From Phytophthora sp. 'mugwort' (Eukaryota > Oomycota > Peronosporomycetes > Peronosporales > Peronosporaceae): a stretch of 64,000 nt of DNA. This document shows, piece by piece, positions 1 to 9,386 of the stretch. Below the pieces are notes generated by a model. The model was not told where the DNA came from and ran no database searches. It saw only the letters and a program-made list of their open reading frames with translations. A program made the position numbers and the translations under genes. Within the stretch, counting starts at the first letter, position 1, and each line of letters starts with the position of its first letter. The stretch spans positions 3,348,001 through 3,412,000 of the forward strand of contig JAUCEF010000006.1 of assembly GCA_033558025.1 (NCBI GenBank), written 5' to 3'.

Positions 1-2433
1 GAAGAGCAACACGAAGAGCACCAAAGCGACACGAAAGCCACCAATAAGTTGCGTATACGATCGAATAGACTTGCGCAGCCCTTCACCCTCATTCCACTCA
101 GCGTCTGCACTTGTTTCACACGAAAGATACTCGCGTAGTGGTCGTTCATTGAGAGCGTAACGGGTCGTCCCAATGATATTTTCCATAGACAATTGCTCAA
201 TGTCCGCTGGCTTCTCTGTCGGGAAATACGCCGAATCACAGGTGCTCACAACATCAACACCAGAAGCCGCGTAGTTGACCCAGTTATCCTCAGCAGCTTT
301 TTCCTCTTCCTCGTCGCTGTCTTCGTCACGCTCTTGTTCCTTGCGGCCTTTGACTTCATAAATATCGCGAGTGTGTACGAGTCGACCGCCATCTTCAAAG
401 CGGATGGCATCGTCAGCAAACTCCGAGGTGATAAATTCTGCGCGCGTCGTCACCACAACTCGAGTTTTGTTGCGTAAAAGGCCCAATAGACAGCGGGAGA
501 AAATCTCGCGCGCTGTAGATCTCGGGTGGACGCGTGCCAATGGCTCGTCAAGCAGGTACACATCAGCGTCACTGTAGCAAGCACGCGCCAGACTGACGAG
601 CGCTTGTTGTCCTGAACTTGGTGTCCAATCCTGGATGAGTGTGTGATCCCCGGCCGGTAGCATTGCAATTGGATTAACAAGCGCACAAGCATCGAGCACG
701 CGCTGGTACTTGCGACGGTCAAATGGAAGGCCAAACAGCACGTTATCACGCACAGAAAGCGCTTGCTGGAGCCATGGCTGCTGTGGACAGTACGCGACTG
801 AGCCACCGACATACACGCGACCTCCACCACCACCGTCACTCCCATCACGTGCTTGCATTTCACCTAAAAGTGCTGAAAGAAACGAAGATTTGCCACTGCC
901 AGGGCGTCCGTGAACCATTAAGAGCTCGCCAGCACCCACAGTCACATCCAAGTGCTGGAAAACCACTGGACCGTTCGTCGCCCACCCCAAAGTGGCGTCT
1001 TCAACAGCGACGACAACATCTTGTGGGTCGTACTTGGCTACTAGCCCCAGACTATCACGTCGAGCCACGGCATACGGGTTCAGTTCTTCTTGATCCATAA
1101 AGTGCGACAGATTGCACATCGATTGCCACGCAGCTCGAGCACCTAACGCCGCTTCAGGCAGCGTTCGAAGGGGTGTCTGCACGAGACGCACAAGCGCCAG
1201 AGTGGCAAATACTGATGCTGGAGTGAGCGAATGTGTAGACGAGTGATAACCCACAGCTAGAGCCGCAGTGGTCAGCAGCACCGGCGTTGCGAAGTTGAAG
1301 GCAGCCTCAGCGGCGCCTCGTACCAGGAAGCGCCACAAAGCTGCCAATTCGCGGCTGCGTGTGGCATTCACACGCACTCTTGCTGCAGGTTCCCACGCGT
1401 GCAGCTTCACTGCAGGCATAGCGCGTACCAAATCCTTCGTCGAGTTCTCTCGGTCCTCACGGGTTCGTCGCAGCCGATCCAAAGAGCGGAATTGCAGTTG
1501 GTTTAGCACCTGAGAGACCACAATCGTCACGACTACTGCGCCTACAAATGCTCCACATGCTGCAACGCCCAGGAACTTGTCGATCAGCGCCAGAATTAAC
1601 GCTAGTGTCAATGGCGCCGCCCACAGTTCGTGTACACACGCAGCACCCTGCAGCAAGTGTGTTACATCAGCAACGTAGAGCGCGTAGGCTTCTCGAGTCG
1701 AAGAGTTCGAGAGTCTCAGCGCCTTCTGGAACACCAGACTCTGTAGTGCCGCTGTGAGTCGCAGCGTCAACGTCTGCAGCTCTGTGCGCACGAACGCCGA
1801 CAGCAGTACACGCAACAACCGAGAGAATAGCAGCGCGCCCAGCCAGAAGAGCAGACAACGTCTCGTCTCGTTGTCGTCCCGGTCTTCCTGCCCCTGTTCC
1901 TGCAGCAGCAACACGCCTCGGAACAGTACGTAAGGCCCCATCAGGTCGCAGAGCTGCACAACGGCGTGCAGGACGCCGAGTCCCGTGAACTTCAGTCCAT
2001 GCGACTTGATGAACGCCAGCGATAAGGAGCCGCTGCTGATCCACGCGCGATGCAACGCGTTGGCGCCAGGCTCGGCGCGTGCGCGAGGCGGCAGCTCCCA
2101 GACGTCCGCCTGCTGCAGGCCGCGCTTGGTGGCGGATCCTCGGCCTCTCGGCAGCTGGAACTGTGTCTGATACTGAGGGGGACACGTCAGAGTCTGCGAC
2201 CGATTGGCGAGCGTGACCGACGGCGTGACCCATTGCAGCAACAAGCGGCTCGTGAGTGACGCGCACTCGAGCGGATGCGCGAACACTTGAGGCGGCGGCG
2301 CACCCGACAGCAGAGGCTGCCGCTCGGCGCGTGCGGAGGACGCGGTCGATAGGATGGAAGACCGGGCGAACATGTCACTGCCGGTGCCGGTGCTTGTGCT
2401 GCTGCGGCGAGCGTGCGAGGTCGGCGGTAGCAT
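1..2433 (-). CDS. ABC transporter, ABCC/MRP-like, N-terminal half (cut by window edge)
   Basis: ATP-driven membrane exporter, half of a full-size ABCC-type protein. The open frame runs from an ATG at 2433 to the window edge (811 codons). An in-frame stop lies upstream of this ATG; a second in-frame ATG at 2373 is possible. Order seen: soluble N-terminus, membrane domain 1 (about residues 130-420), then nucleotide-binding domain 1 with Walker A GRPGSGKSS near residue 508, a Q-loop YCPQQPW, a weak signature PSSGQQ near 603 and Walker B DVYLLDEP near 619. An acidic linker follows, and the frame ends entering the second membrane domain. The signature departs from LSGGQ, which is common in one of the two sites of ABCC proteins. 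Substrate unknown. No intron is needed. Its start faces away from the 7-TM gene, with a MITE-like element between them. Confidence 0.9.
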   Translation of the reverse strand, partial: MLPPTSHARRSSTSTGTGSDMFARSSILSTASSARAERQPLLSGAPPPQVFAHPLECASLTSRLLLQWVTPSVTLANRSQTLTCPPQYQTQFQLPRGRGSATKRGLQQADVWELPPRARAEPGANALHRAWISSGSLSLAFIKSHGLKFTGLGVLHAVVQLCDLMGPYVLFRGVLLLQEQGQEDRDDNETRRCLLFWLGALLFSRLLRVLLSAFVRTELQTLTLRLTAALQSLVFQKALRLSNSSTREAYALYVADVTHLLQGAACVHELWAAPLTLALILALIDKFLGVAACGAFVGAVVVTIVVSQVLNQLQFRSLDRLRRTREDRENSTKDLVRAMPAVKLHAWEPAARVRVNATRSRELAALWRFLVRGAAEAAFNFATPVLLTTAALAVGYHSSTHSLTPASVFATLALVRLVQTPLRTLPEAALGARAAWQSMCNLSHFMDQEELNPYAVARRDSLGLVAKYDPQDVVVAVEDATLGWATNGPVVFQHLDVTVGAGELLMVHGRPGSGKSSFLSALLGEMQARDGSDGGGGGRVYVGGSVAYCPQQPWLQQALSVRDNVLFGLPFDRRKYQRVLDACALVNPIAMLPAGDHTLIQDWTPSSGQQALVSLARACYSDADVYLLDEPLARVHPRSTAREIFSRCLLGLLRNKTRVVVTTRAEFITSEFADDAIRFEDGGRLVHTRDIYEVKGRKEQERDEDSDEEEEKAAEDNWVNYAASGVDVVSTCDSAYFPTEKPADIEQLSMENIIGTTRYALNERPLREYLSCETSADAEWNEGEGLRKSIRSYTQLIGGFRVALVLFVLLF

Positions 2434-2509
2434 TGACTCGGCTTCTTTTGGATGCGCGTCGAGAAGATCGACTGGAAATATTACACTGAGTAGTATAATA
2501 CGTTTTCAT

Positions 2510-2521
2510 ATTGACGTCAAT
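2510..2521. promoter_or_regulatory. CRE-like palindrome upstream of the ABC transporter
   Basis: The perfect palindrome ATTGACGTCAAT contains TGACGTCA, the core bound by many bZIP factors. It ends 77 bp upstream of the transporter ATG at 2433. A regulatory role is inferred from position and sequence only. Confidence 0.35.
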
Positions 2522-2746
2522 TAGTATCAATAGTATAAGTTGTCCACCAAACGTTGTTGGAAAGGGGCTGTCCATGATGTGCAGAGCGCATCAAGAACTC
2601 GCCTCCCCCCCGCCCATATGAAAGAGCATCTAGGGCGTCTAGCGGCACGAGTCTTCTAGGGTACCAGAATGCGAGTGTGAACTCGAAGAGCCATGCTCTC
2701 ACGATCCATTAACCAGAGTTGCCAGTGACGGAGCTTTCTCAATCTA

Positions 2747-3321
2747 CTGTAAAACCTGGGATTGTGCCCAATCCCTCGAATAATGCCCCCCCGGGTGTTG
2801 TAGTGCCCCACTCTTTTAGTCTAATTTAAATTATCAGAATTGTCAGATCGGAGCCAGCATAAATTAATCGCCATTTGCGAGTTGTTACCGTAGGTCAGCA
2901 TCAAGTGGCGACGCCGGTCGAGCTCAGGGAGCAGATTTTCACCTTTCATTGTCAATTTCTGATGAAAGACAAGTTCATGGTGGAAAAGAAGCTGTCTGTA
3001 GTCCAAGAACTGGAGGCACGAAGAAGCATACCCTCGACAGGAATACATCGAGCACGTGCAGCAGGTGATCAAGGAGTACAGCACAACATTTTTAGTACTC
3101 GAGCATTTACAACATGAATGAGACTGCTGTGTTCATTATCACAATCGCAACACGAGCATCGGATTCTATGGGGCCAAGGACGTCAACGTGAAGTCGTTCG
3201 TCTTCGCGAAGGGGTCAAGATTCAATACCCCATCCCTTTAACAGTACCACACCTGTTATATTGCCCTATGTAAGCTACATGTAACGTAGTGCCCCACGGG
3301 GCAGTATCGCAGGTTTTACAG
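2747..3321. mobile_element. MITE-like element with about 24-bp imperfect terminal inverted repeats
   Basis: The left end CTGTAAAACCTGGGATTG and the reverse complement of the right end, CTGTAAAACCTGCGATAC, match at most positions and both continue to TGCCC. A direct subterminal repeat, GTAGTGCCCCAC, lies near each end (about 2799 and 3287). The 575-bp interior has only broken frames, for example a lysine- and glutamate-rich stretch near 2950-3110. No clear target duplication was found, so the class is unknown. Confidence 0.5.
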
Positions 3322-4354
3322 TGCAATATTGGACGTTGTATATATACTCATCTATCTGCCCTTATAATCACCATCCTTACGGCCTTACCCCAGCCTATCC
3401 CAGCGTATAGCCTTGCTAACCCTATATACTTCTTATCCCAGATGGGGGGGTATCTAATGACTTTTTGAGCTAAGAACGCAACCAAGTGCGAAGCAAAACC
3501 TTATCTGTAAATGTCTTCAAAGTCATACCCACCCGGGACACCACGGCCGATCGCAGGTCCCAGGTCCTCTGTTTAGCGACTCGTCCTAACCCTGTCGAGT
3601 TTTAGGAAACGAACTCAAGGCAAAGTTCGGGAGTTGTTCAAAGATTAGCAAGAAAAGCGAGGGACGCCGAAAACTCGTCAAATGAGCTCACAGTAATGGG
3701 GCTTCGCCCAAATAAGTATTAGTTTACTTGTAAACATTCAATAACTTGCACGGGTAGTACTACTATATTTGATTATTAGTCGGCTCTTGATCCAAGCGGC
3801 GGGTAACTTCAATTGGCATTTTGTCAAACTCAAGTCAAACTTTGAACCGGTCGTTGCTGTCGCACTTCAACCACCGACGTCTGTGACCGAGTCTCAGTTG
3901 GACCACAGAGGTGCATATGAGTCAGAGACGATTGCTGCTCTTCCGACCTCGGGCTCATGCGGTCGTCGTGGGGATTGGCGTGCGTGTCAGCGACGAGCCC
4001 CCGTCTCTATGAGCGGCCATTAGGACACGCACGGCCTACAGTTGGCGGCGTGCGACCATCCCAACGCCTCATTGGGCGCCGCGTCGACGGACGCTCTTCC
4101 GGGCCCGAGCCGCACGCTTGCTACTCGCCTCATGGCTCACTTCTGACGCCTGTTCGCCACATCCTCCGGCCTTTAAGCTTTTGGCGGGATGCATGCGGCT
4201 TTGTGTGCCAGAGGATGGGGACACTGATTTTTTGTATTGCAATATGGTGTACACATGGTGTGGTAGCTCAAGTACCCTAGTCAGCTAGAGAAAAGGAGCC
4301 GGTAAAGTGAGTGCATCGCTCGCTCGCCATAGTAAAAGCAGCGCAGTGTTGAGC
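3322..4354. other. Intergenic region without a recognisable gene
   Basis: About 1 kb between the MITE-like element and the 7-TM gene. Short open frames (for example 3769-4023 and 3957-4280) lack family resemblance and look like chance frames in GC-rich promoter DNA. Near 4177-4186 the sequence CTTTTGGCGG resembles a partial E2F site. Nothing else supportable was seen. Confidence 0.5.
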
Positions 4355-5605
4355 ATGACCTTGAGGGGTCTTGCGCGCACCCGATCACAGCGCGGCATGG
4401 GCGTCCTCTTGCTACTTGTGGTGGGCGTGTGCTCCGCCTTCAGCAGCAGCCAACAGGACACAGGAACAGAAATTTCCACAGCTACCGCTACGACCGACAA
4501 GACAACAAACTTCGCTACGGACGGTGAGGACCGCGAGACGCTGCTGCAGAAGCAACTAGCGGCGCTGAGGGTTTGTGGCTGGCTGTCGCTGCTGCTGTAC
4601 GTGGCGCTGTCGCTGGCCGTCGTATGGCGCACCTCGCTACACTTTCTGTACTCAAGTCGTGGCACCAAGAAGGCCTTCCACATGACGCTGCTCGTGTCGA
4701 CGCTACTGCAGCTACCCGAGGCCATCGAGTGGATCTGGTACCCGACGTTGCAGAACTGGGAGATCATGTACGTGTGTCGTCTCTACTCGTTGCTGCTGCT
4801 CTCCTTCTGCAAGTCGTATCTGGCCATCTGCTGGGCTGGCGTCGTCTCGGCAGGACAGCGACTCGCACGACGGCGCATGACCAAGCTCGTCACAGTGTTC
4901 AACACGGTGCTGGTGTTCTGGGGTTTATTGGTACCTATCCTGCTCTCTGGGTACAGCGACGACATTTACGGTCAATACAGCTTCATGAGCAGCACTCTCC
5001 GGGGAGTGTTAACATATTCAGGAGTGATTGTTGTGCTCGCGTACGGTGTGCTGCTGGGCTACCAAGGCTTCCGTCTGCGTCGTCGTCTGCTGCTTGCGCG
5101 CGGCACAGTCCCAGCTGGTAGCGTGGAGAAGTCATTGAATCAGCTCATGCTCGCCATCTTCATCTTCATCGTCTCGGACGTGGTGCGCTTACTGGCGCTG
5201 GTGCTCAACGAATCGGGCGTTGCCATGTCTATGATCGTGTACCTCATTCTGTACAACATTATCCCCAACGTCTTTCCAACGATCTGCATGCTATATCTAA
5301 TGAGGAGGCTCATGGGCAGGGGTGGCAGTGATGTGGGTGTGAGCCACATGAAGGGACTCGGCGCTAAACGAACATTATCCAAGTACATGACGGACCCCGA
5401 CTCGGACAGTAGTAGCAGAGGAAGCAATGGCAGCGACTGTGCTGGCCGCACTTACGACGAGAACGCCATTGCTAGGGCCCAATGGGAGCTACAGAACCAA
5501 CAACAGCACTATTTTGACCACGAACAGGATCAGATCCAGAGTAGTCGGGAAGCACAGCAGTCTCCAACGTTCTGCTGGGTCCGTGAGTCCACGGAGCTCC
5601 GTTGA
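4355..5605 (+). CDS. Seven-transmembrane protein (TOM1/THH1- or GPCR-like), function unknown
   Basis: Predicted polytopic membrane protein of 416 residues, no intron needed. ATG at 4355 is the first in frame; a second ATG at 4397 would start directly with the hydrophobic stretch MGVLLLLVVGVCSAFS, a likely signal peptide or anchor. After a Thr-rich loop come about seven hydrophobic segments, beginning GWLSLLLYVALSLAVVW, and a loop with Arg-rich turns (RLARRRM, LRRRLLLAR). The C-terminal tail is Ser- and Gln-rich and probably cytosolic. The fold and size recall TOM1/TOM3/THH1 proteins or small GPCR-like proteins; no diagnostic residue lets me choose. It converges on the anoctamin gene, 118 bp apart. 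Confidence 0.75.
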   Translation: MTLRGLARTRSQRGMGVLLLLVVGVCSAFSSSQQDTGTEISTATATTDKTTNFATDGEDRETLLQKQLAALRVCGWLSLLLYVALSLAVVWRTSLHFLYSSRGTKKAFHMTLLVSTLLQLPEAIEWIWYPTLQNWEIMYVCRLYSLLLLSFCKSYLAICWAGVVSAGQRLARRRMTKLVTVFNTVLVFWGLLVPILLSGYSDDIYGQYSFMSSTLRGVLTYSGVIVVLAYGVLLGYQGFRLRRRLLLARGTVPAGSVEKSLNQLMLAIFIFIVSDVVRLLALVLNESGVAMSMIVYLILYNIIPNVFPTICMLYLMRRLMGRGGSDVGVSHMKGLGAKRTLSKYMTDPDSDSSSRGSNGSDCAGRTYDENAIARAQWELQNQQQHYFDHEQDQIQSSREAQQSPTFCWVRESTELR

Positions 5606-5723
5606 GGAAGCCTCGCAAGAATCCCAGTTTCTAGGGAGATAGACAAGTTTCAAATGGACGTCCTTAAGTTATTCATTATCAACATATTCACCTGTTTGGT
5701 TAATTGCATTCACGCGATTACTC

Positions 5724-8700
5724 TCACTCTCCGCTCCAGTTTGATAACTGAATCTCCTGCAACCGCAACAACGCAAGCTTTTCGCGCAGTCGACGTTGCT
5801 GCACGAGTAGTGAGCCCAGTTCGTTGAGACGGACACCACAGCGTAATGCAAGTCGTGGGGGCCCATGCTTCGCCAGCTCGGATTGCTTGGTGCGCCGCAG
5901 CGACTCTGGCATCTCCAATGGTAACTCGTACGTCGCCATTGGTACGTTTACTGCACACAAAGAGGGGCTGGTGACAGATGAACGGCGTCTTGGGACAGAA
6001 GATCGAGACAAAGTTCTATCACCTGCTTGTTTTTCCTCTTCAGAGGATGACGATTCAGCTGAAGCTTGAGGTATTGACTTGGTACGCTTCGATTCCGACG
6101 CACTAGCAGCAGCAGGCCCTACAGTCGCCAATACACCAGTATTGCTGCTCGTACGGGTGATAACATCTTCAATCCCAAGCTGCGCACGCCCCAAAACACG
6201 TCGTTGCCTCACCGAGGATATCAGCGGTCCACCTTCGCATACACGTAGAGCTAGCACGTCTCCCAGCGTTGTTAAAGACAATTCAAAGCTTTCATGCCAC
6301 AATGGCGAGCGGCTTTTCTTGCTTACTGACGTATTGACCATTTGAGTCGGCAAAGACGACGTGACGCGGTCTCCAACTCCTTCCCGTGAGCTTCCGCTTC
6401 CAACATTCCCAGACTGTACGCAAAATTGCACAAAAGTGTGAATGGCTGAAGTACTCGGAAGGAGACTCACCCCTTGCACCTCCACGTAAAGCACCCCCAC
6501 CCTTGGCGTCTCCTCTTGACTGGCACGAAGCTCTGCTATTCTTTTCTCCAGTCCTAACATCTGCAATTGCTGTTGACGCCACTGATCGCGAAGCTCTTCA
6601 GCAGCGTCTTCCTCACTCTTGTCACCAGTGACGACGTAACGTGGCACACCATTAAGGAACACACGTCCTGGAGGTAATGCTGCCTTGGCACTTGCCGCGA
6701 GGTGAGTGCCGAGATGTCCAAGGTATTTACTCTCTAGCGCCGCTTGTTTTGCTCTCAATAACTTAAGGCGATGTTCCTCGGTGAGCTCTTGATGGTCCTT
6801 TAACGCATAGGCTACCCACCCGACAAAGGCAAATAGAGCGCTCACAGTCACAACACGATGTTCGAATGTCTTGTTGTCCAGGTTGGCAGCACTCGAATCC
6901 AGAGAAATCAGCAGCAGGAAAGCTGTAGAGTGTACAACAGCACCTAGTCGCAGGACATGCAAGTAGCCGAGCCATGAGCCGAGAGAGAGAGACTGGATTG
7001 GAAAGGGACGCTGTGTGTCATAGCATAAGCTGTGAGCATCCACTCGTATCTGCAGAGCTGCAACAAGCCAGGCTAAGACACAGCTAGGAAGAGGAGCTAA
7101 GGGAGCGAACCAAGCCACAAAACCCAGAGGCATTAGAACTTGTGCGTAGTCGAAGAGCACTCCGTCATACGGTGCCAACGTTAAGTCGTCCTCGACACTT
7201 GAGCCGATGCGAGTAGACGCAGTCATCAGCAGCGTCGCTGTCGGTCCGGTACTTGCTCCTTGCGCTCGCTTCACCTTTCCGAGAGGTCTAGCTACCGTTT
7301 CTGTCGGCACCTGTCTCCATCCGTTTCCCGCACCACACATTAAGCGCCAAACTGCCCAGCGTAGACCCCACAAAGCAAGAGCAACATCTAGTCCCAGTAG
7401 TATCAATAACATGCGAGCAGCTTGATCGTGACTCGAGATCTCGACTTCAGCATGATCTGAATATCGACACTGGCCAAGTTTGCAACGTAATGGTCGCACA
7501 AATGCCAGTCCCCATAATGCACTAAAACAATTAACGCTTTGCAGTATTGCAAATTTAAACGTTAGTTGAGCGTCGTAGTCACGCTGCAGTCGGTGATTCT
7601 CCCAATTAGTGAGCGCTTGACTGCAACGTGCCAGGTGAGGCGTCGCACACTTGCTGATCAGCGCGATCACTGCAAGCGCCACGTTAAATCTTGACGATGT
7701 CTCGGTCGCAAGAGCCTGGAAGCGGTTACTTGCCACCACCAAAGCGTTGCTCGCTCCAAGTTCCAAAGTGAGAGCTACAAGCACGAACGCAGACATCAAG
7801 TGACGCGCGATTTCCTTCCCGATCGGTGAGTACGGCTCCAAGCGCAGAGTCACAGGGCTGCGTCGCATTTGGCCACGGAACTGCGGCCTTGGTAACTGCA
7901 AAAGTGGATTAACTGCGCTGTCGCCGTCCTTGGGAGTGCCTCCAGACCAACGAGCAGCAAGTCGTGTCTCTCGTAGCTCCCATTTACGCACAAAGATCCC
8001 AAGGAACGCACACGAACACAAACAAAAGGCTGCTTGTGCTTCTCGTGGTCTCGAGGTCTTCACTGCTGCAACTGACAGTACCAACGCTAGGAACCCAAGC
8101 GTCCTCAAAGCATTTGCATGAAACGAAGCAAACGCGAAGTCTAATAAAAAGGAAAAGAAAAAGTTGTCAGCATACAAAACGACAAGACAAAAAAGTTAAG
8201 AGAGCAAACGTACAGAGTGCGAGCTGCTCTCCAAAGTAGTTCCGGATGTGGAGAAGAGGGTCCGTCGCCGGCTTGGAAACCCGAAAATACTGGAAAACGC
8301 CACAAAACACTCTCCAGGGACTTGGAAGCGCCCCCCATTGGACTCGAAGTACATCTAGAGACGTGTCGACGTCTGTCGTTCGATGGGTATGCGGACAGAG
8401 ATGAAGTTCCAGCAGCCCACGCTCCAGCAGCGCATCGCAGTCAAATTCGGCATCAATTATCGCCTTCGTGAGTCGGATTTTGTCTACCACTCGAAATGGT
8501 GACAAAGTGCTTCCGTCAATATCGCTACCTCCCTCTCCTTCATCATCAATCTGCCGATACACGTAGCGTAACGCAGCAAGATCTCGGAATGGGAGATACA
8601 CGACCTCTTCTTCCGCCTGCTCTCCAATATCAGCAGTGGGAAATCTCTGTAAGGCCCGCAACCGACGTGACCACATCCCGCTGTCCTCATAGTCGAAGAT

Positions 8701-9282
8701 CTGTGCGTCTTCCGCAGTGATTTTCCCTGCTAGGAAGAGTCGATAGATCTCTTCCTGTGCTTCAGCTTGACCCCAGAGTTTTATCCCTTCTTTACTATCG
8801 CGTTCCCCGATTTCAAGGGCGACGGAACCAGGCACTCGCACCTTGAGTCGCTCTGCGGTAGCTCTTAACAACGCTGGAGAAGGGCGGAAGCTCAAGAGAA
8901 ACCGACCGCTGTCGTGACTTTCAGTGCTCGAACGGACCGTAATCCCAGCCAAAGCTGAGAACCTCGCGATGATCACGTCCCGCATGAGCTCCTGCAACGC
9001 CGAGAAGGGGATCGTGTCCTGCCCCATCGGTGGACCCGAACGGAACTTGGCTTCCCATGCTACGCGCATCTCGTCGATTGCACGAGTCTCTCGCGCTGGT
9101 CCTCCTGCCGTCACCCCACGCAGCATTTCACACACTTCACTATAGTTGACACGCGGCGTCTCCCGAGTCGAGGGCACTGGAAACACGAGCGTGTAGAAGA
9201 AAGACTCGCGCACATGCTGCTCACCACGCGGTGACGCCCCCGAACTCGCGACAATGCCCAGCGTCACCGAGTCGTATGACAT
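5724..9282 (-). CDS. Anoctamin (TMEM16 family) with a C-terminal C2 domain
   Basis: Membrane phospholipid scramblase or ion-channel family. Exons 9282-8214 and 8140-5724; the 73-bp intron has donor GTACGT, branch-like GCTGAC and acceptor TTATTAG, and joining gives 1,161 residues. The splice restores the family block IRNYFGEQLALYF at the first membrane helix (about residue 346). Further family blocks are GFVAWFAPLAPLP and LQIRVDAHSLC. Aligned by eye with TMEM16A, acidic calcium-site positions appear as D, Q, Q and D where animals have E, E, E and D. After the membrane domain come a charged coil and a C2 domain (about RVGVLYVEVQGVSLLP to RVLGRAQLGIEDV), then a Ser-rich linker and a second coil. 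The appended C2 is unusual for animal anoctamins. Start codons of this gene and the C2/coiled-coil gene are 104 bp apart. Confidence 0.88.
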
Positions 9283-9386
9283 TGGACCCGCTCAATCCGC
9301 ACCAAATAAGATCGTCGCCTTTAGACGCCGTTTCAAATCGACTTGCCCTACCACGAGACGTCACGAAAGGAGGGGAAACGGAATGC
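9283..9386. promoter_or_regulatory. Bidirectional promoter region, anoctamin / C2 coiled-coil gene
   Basis: Only 104 bp separate the two divergent start codons (9282 on minus, 9387 on plus), so both promoters and 5' leaders must overlap. No TATA box was seen. Both proteins carry C2 domains, which makes shared control plausible but unproven. Confidence 0.5.

Noticed and set aside
3769..4280. Plus-strand open frames upstream of the 7-TM gene
   Set aside because: No family resemblance and low-complexity Arg/Pro-rich composition typical of chance frames in GC-rich DNA.
8141..8213. Reading the anoctamin as two overlapping genes or a frameshift
   Set aside because: A canonical 73-bp intron with donor, branch and acceptor joins the two parts and restores the family motif.
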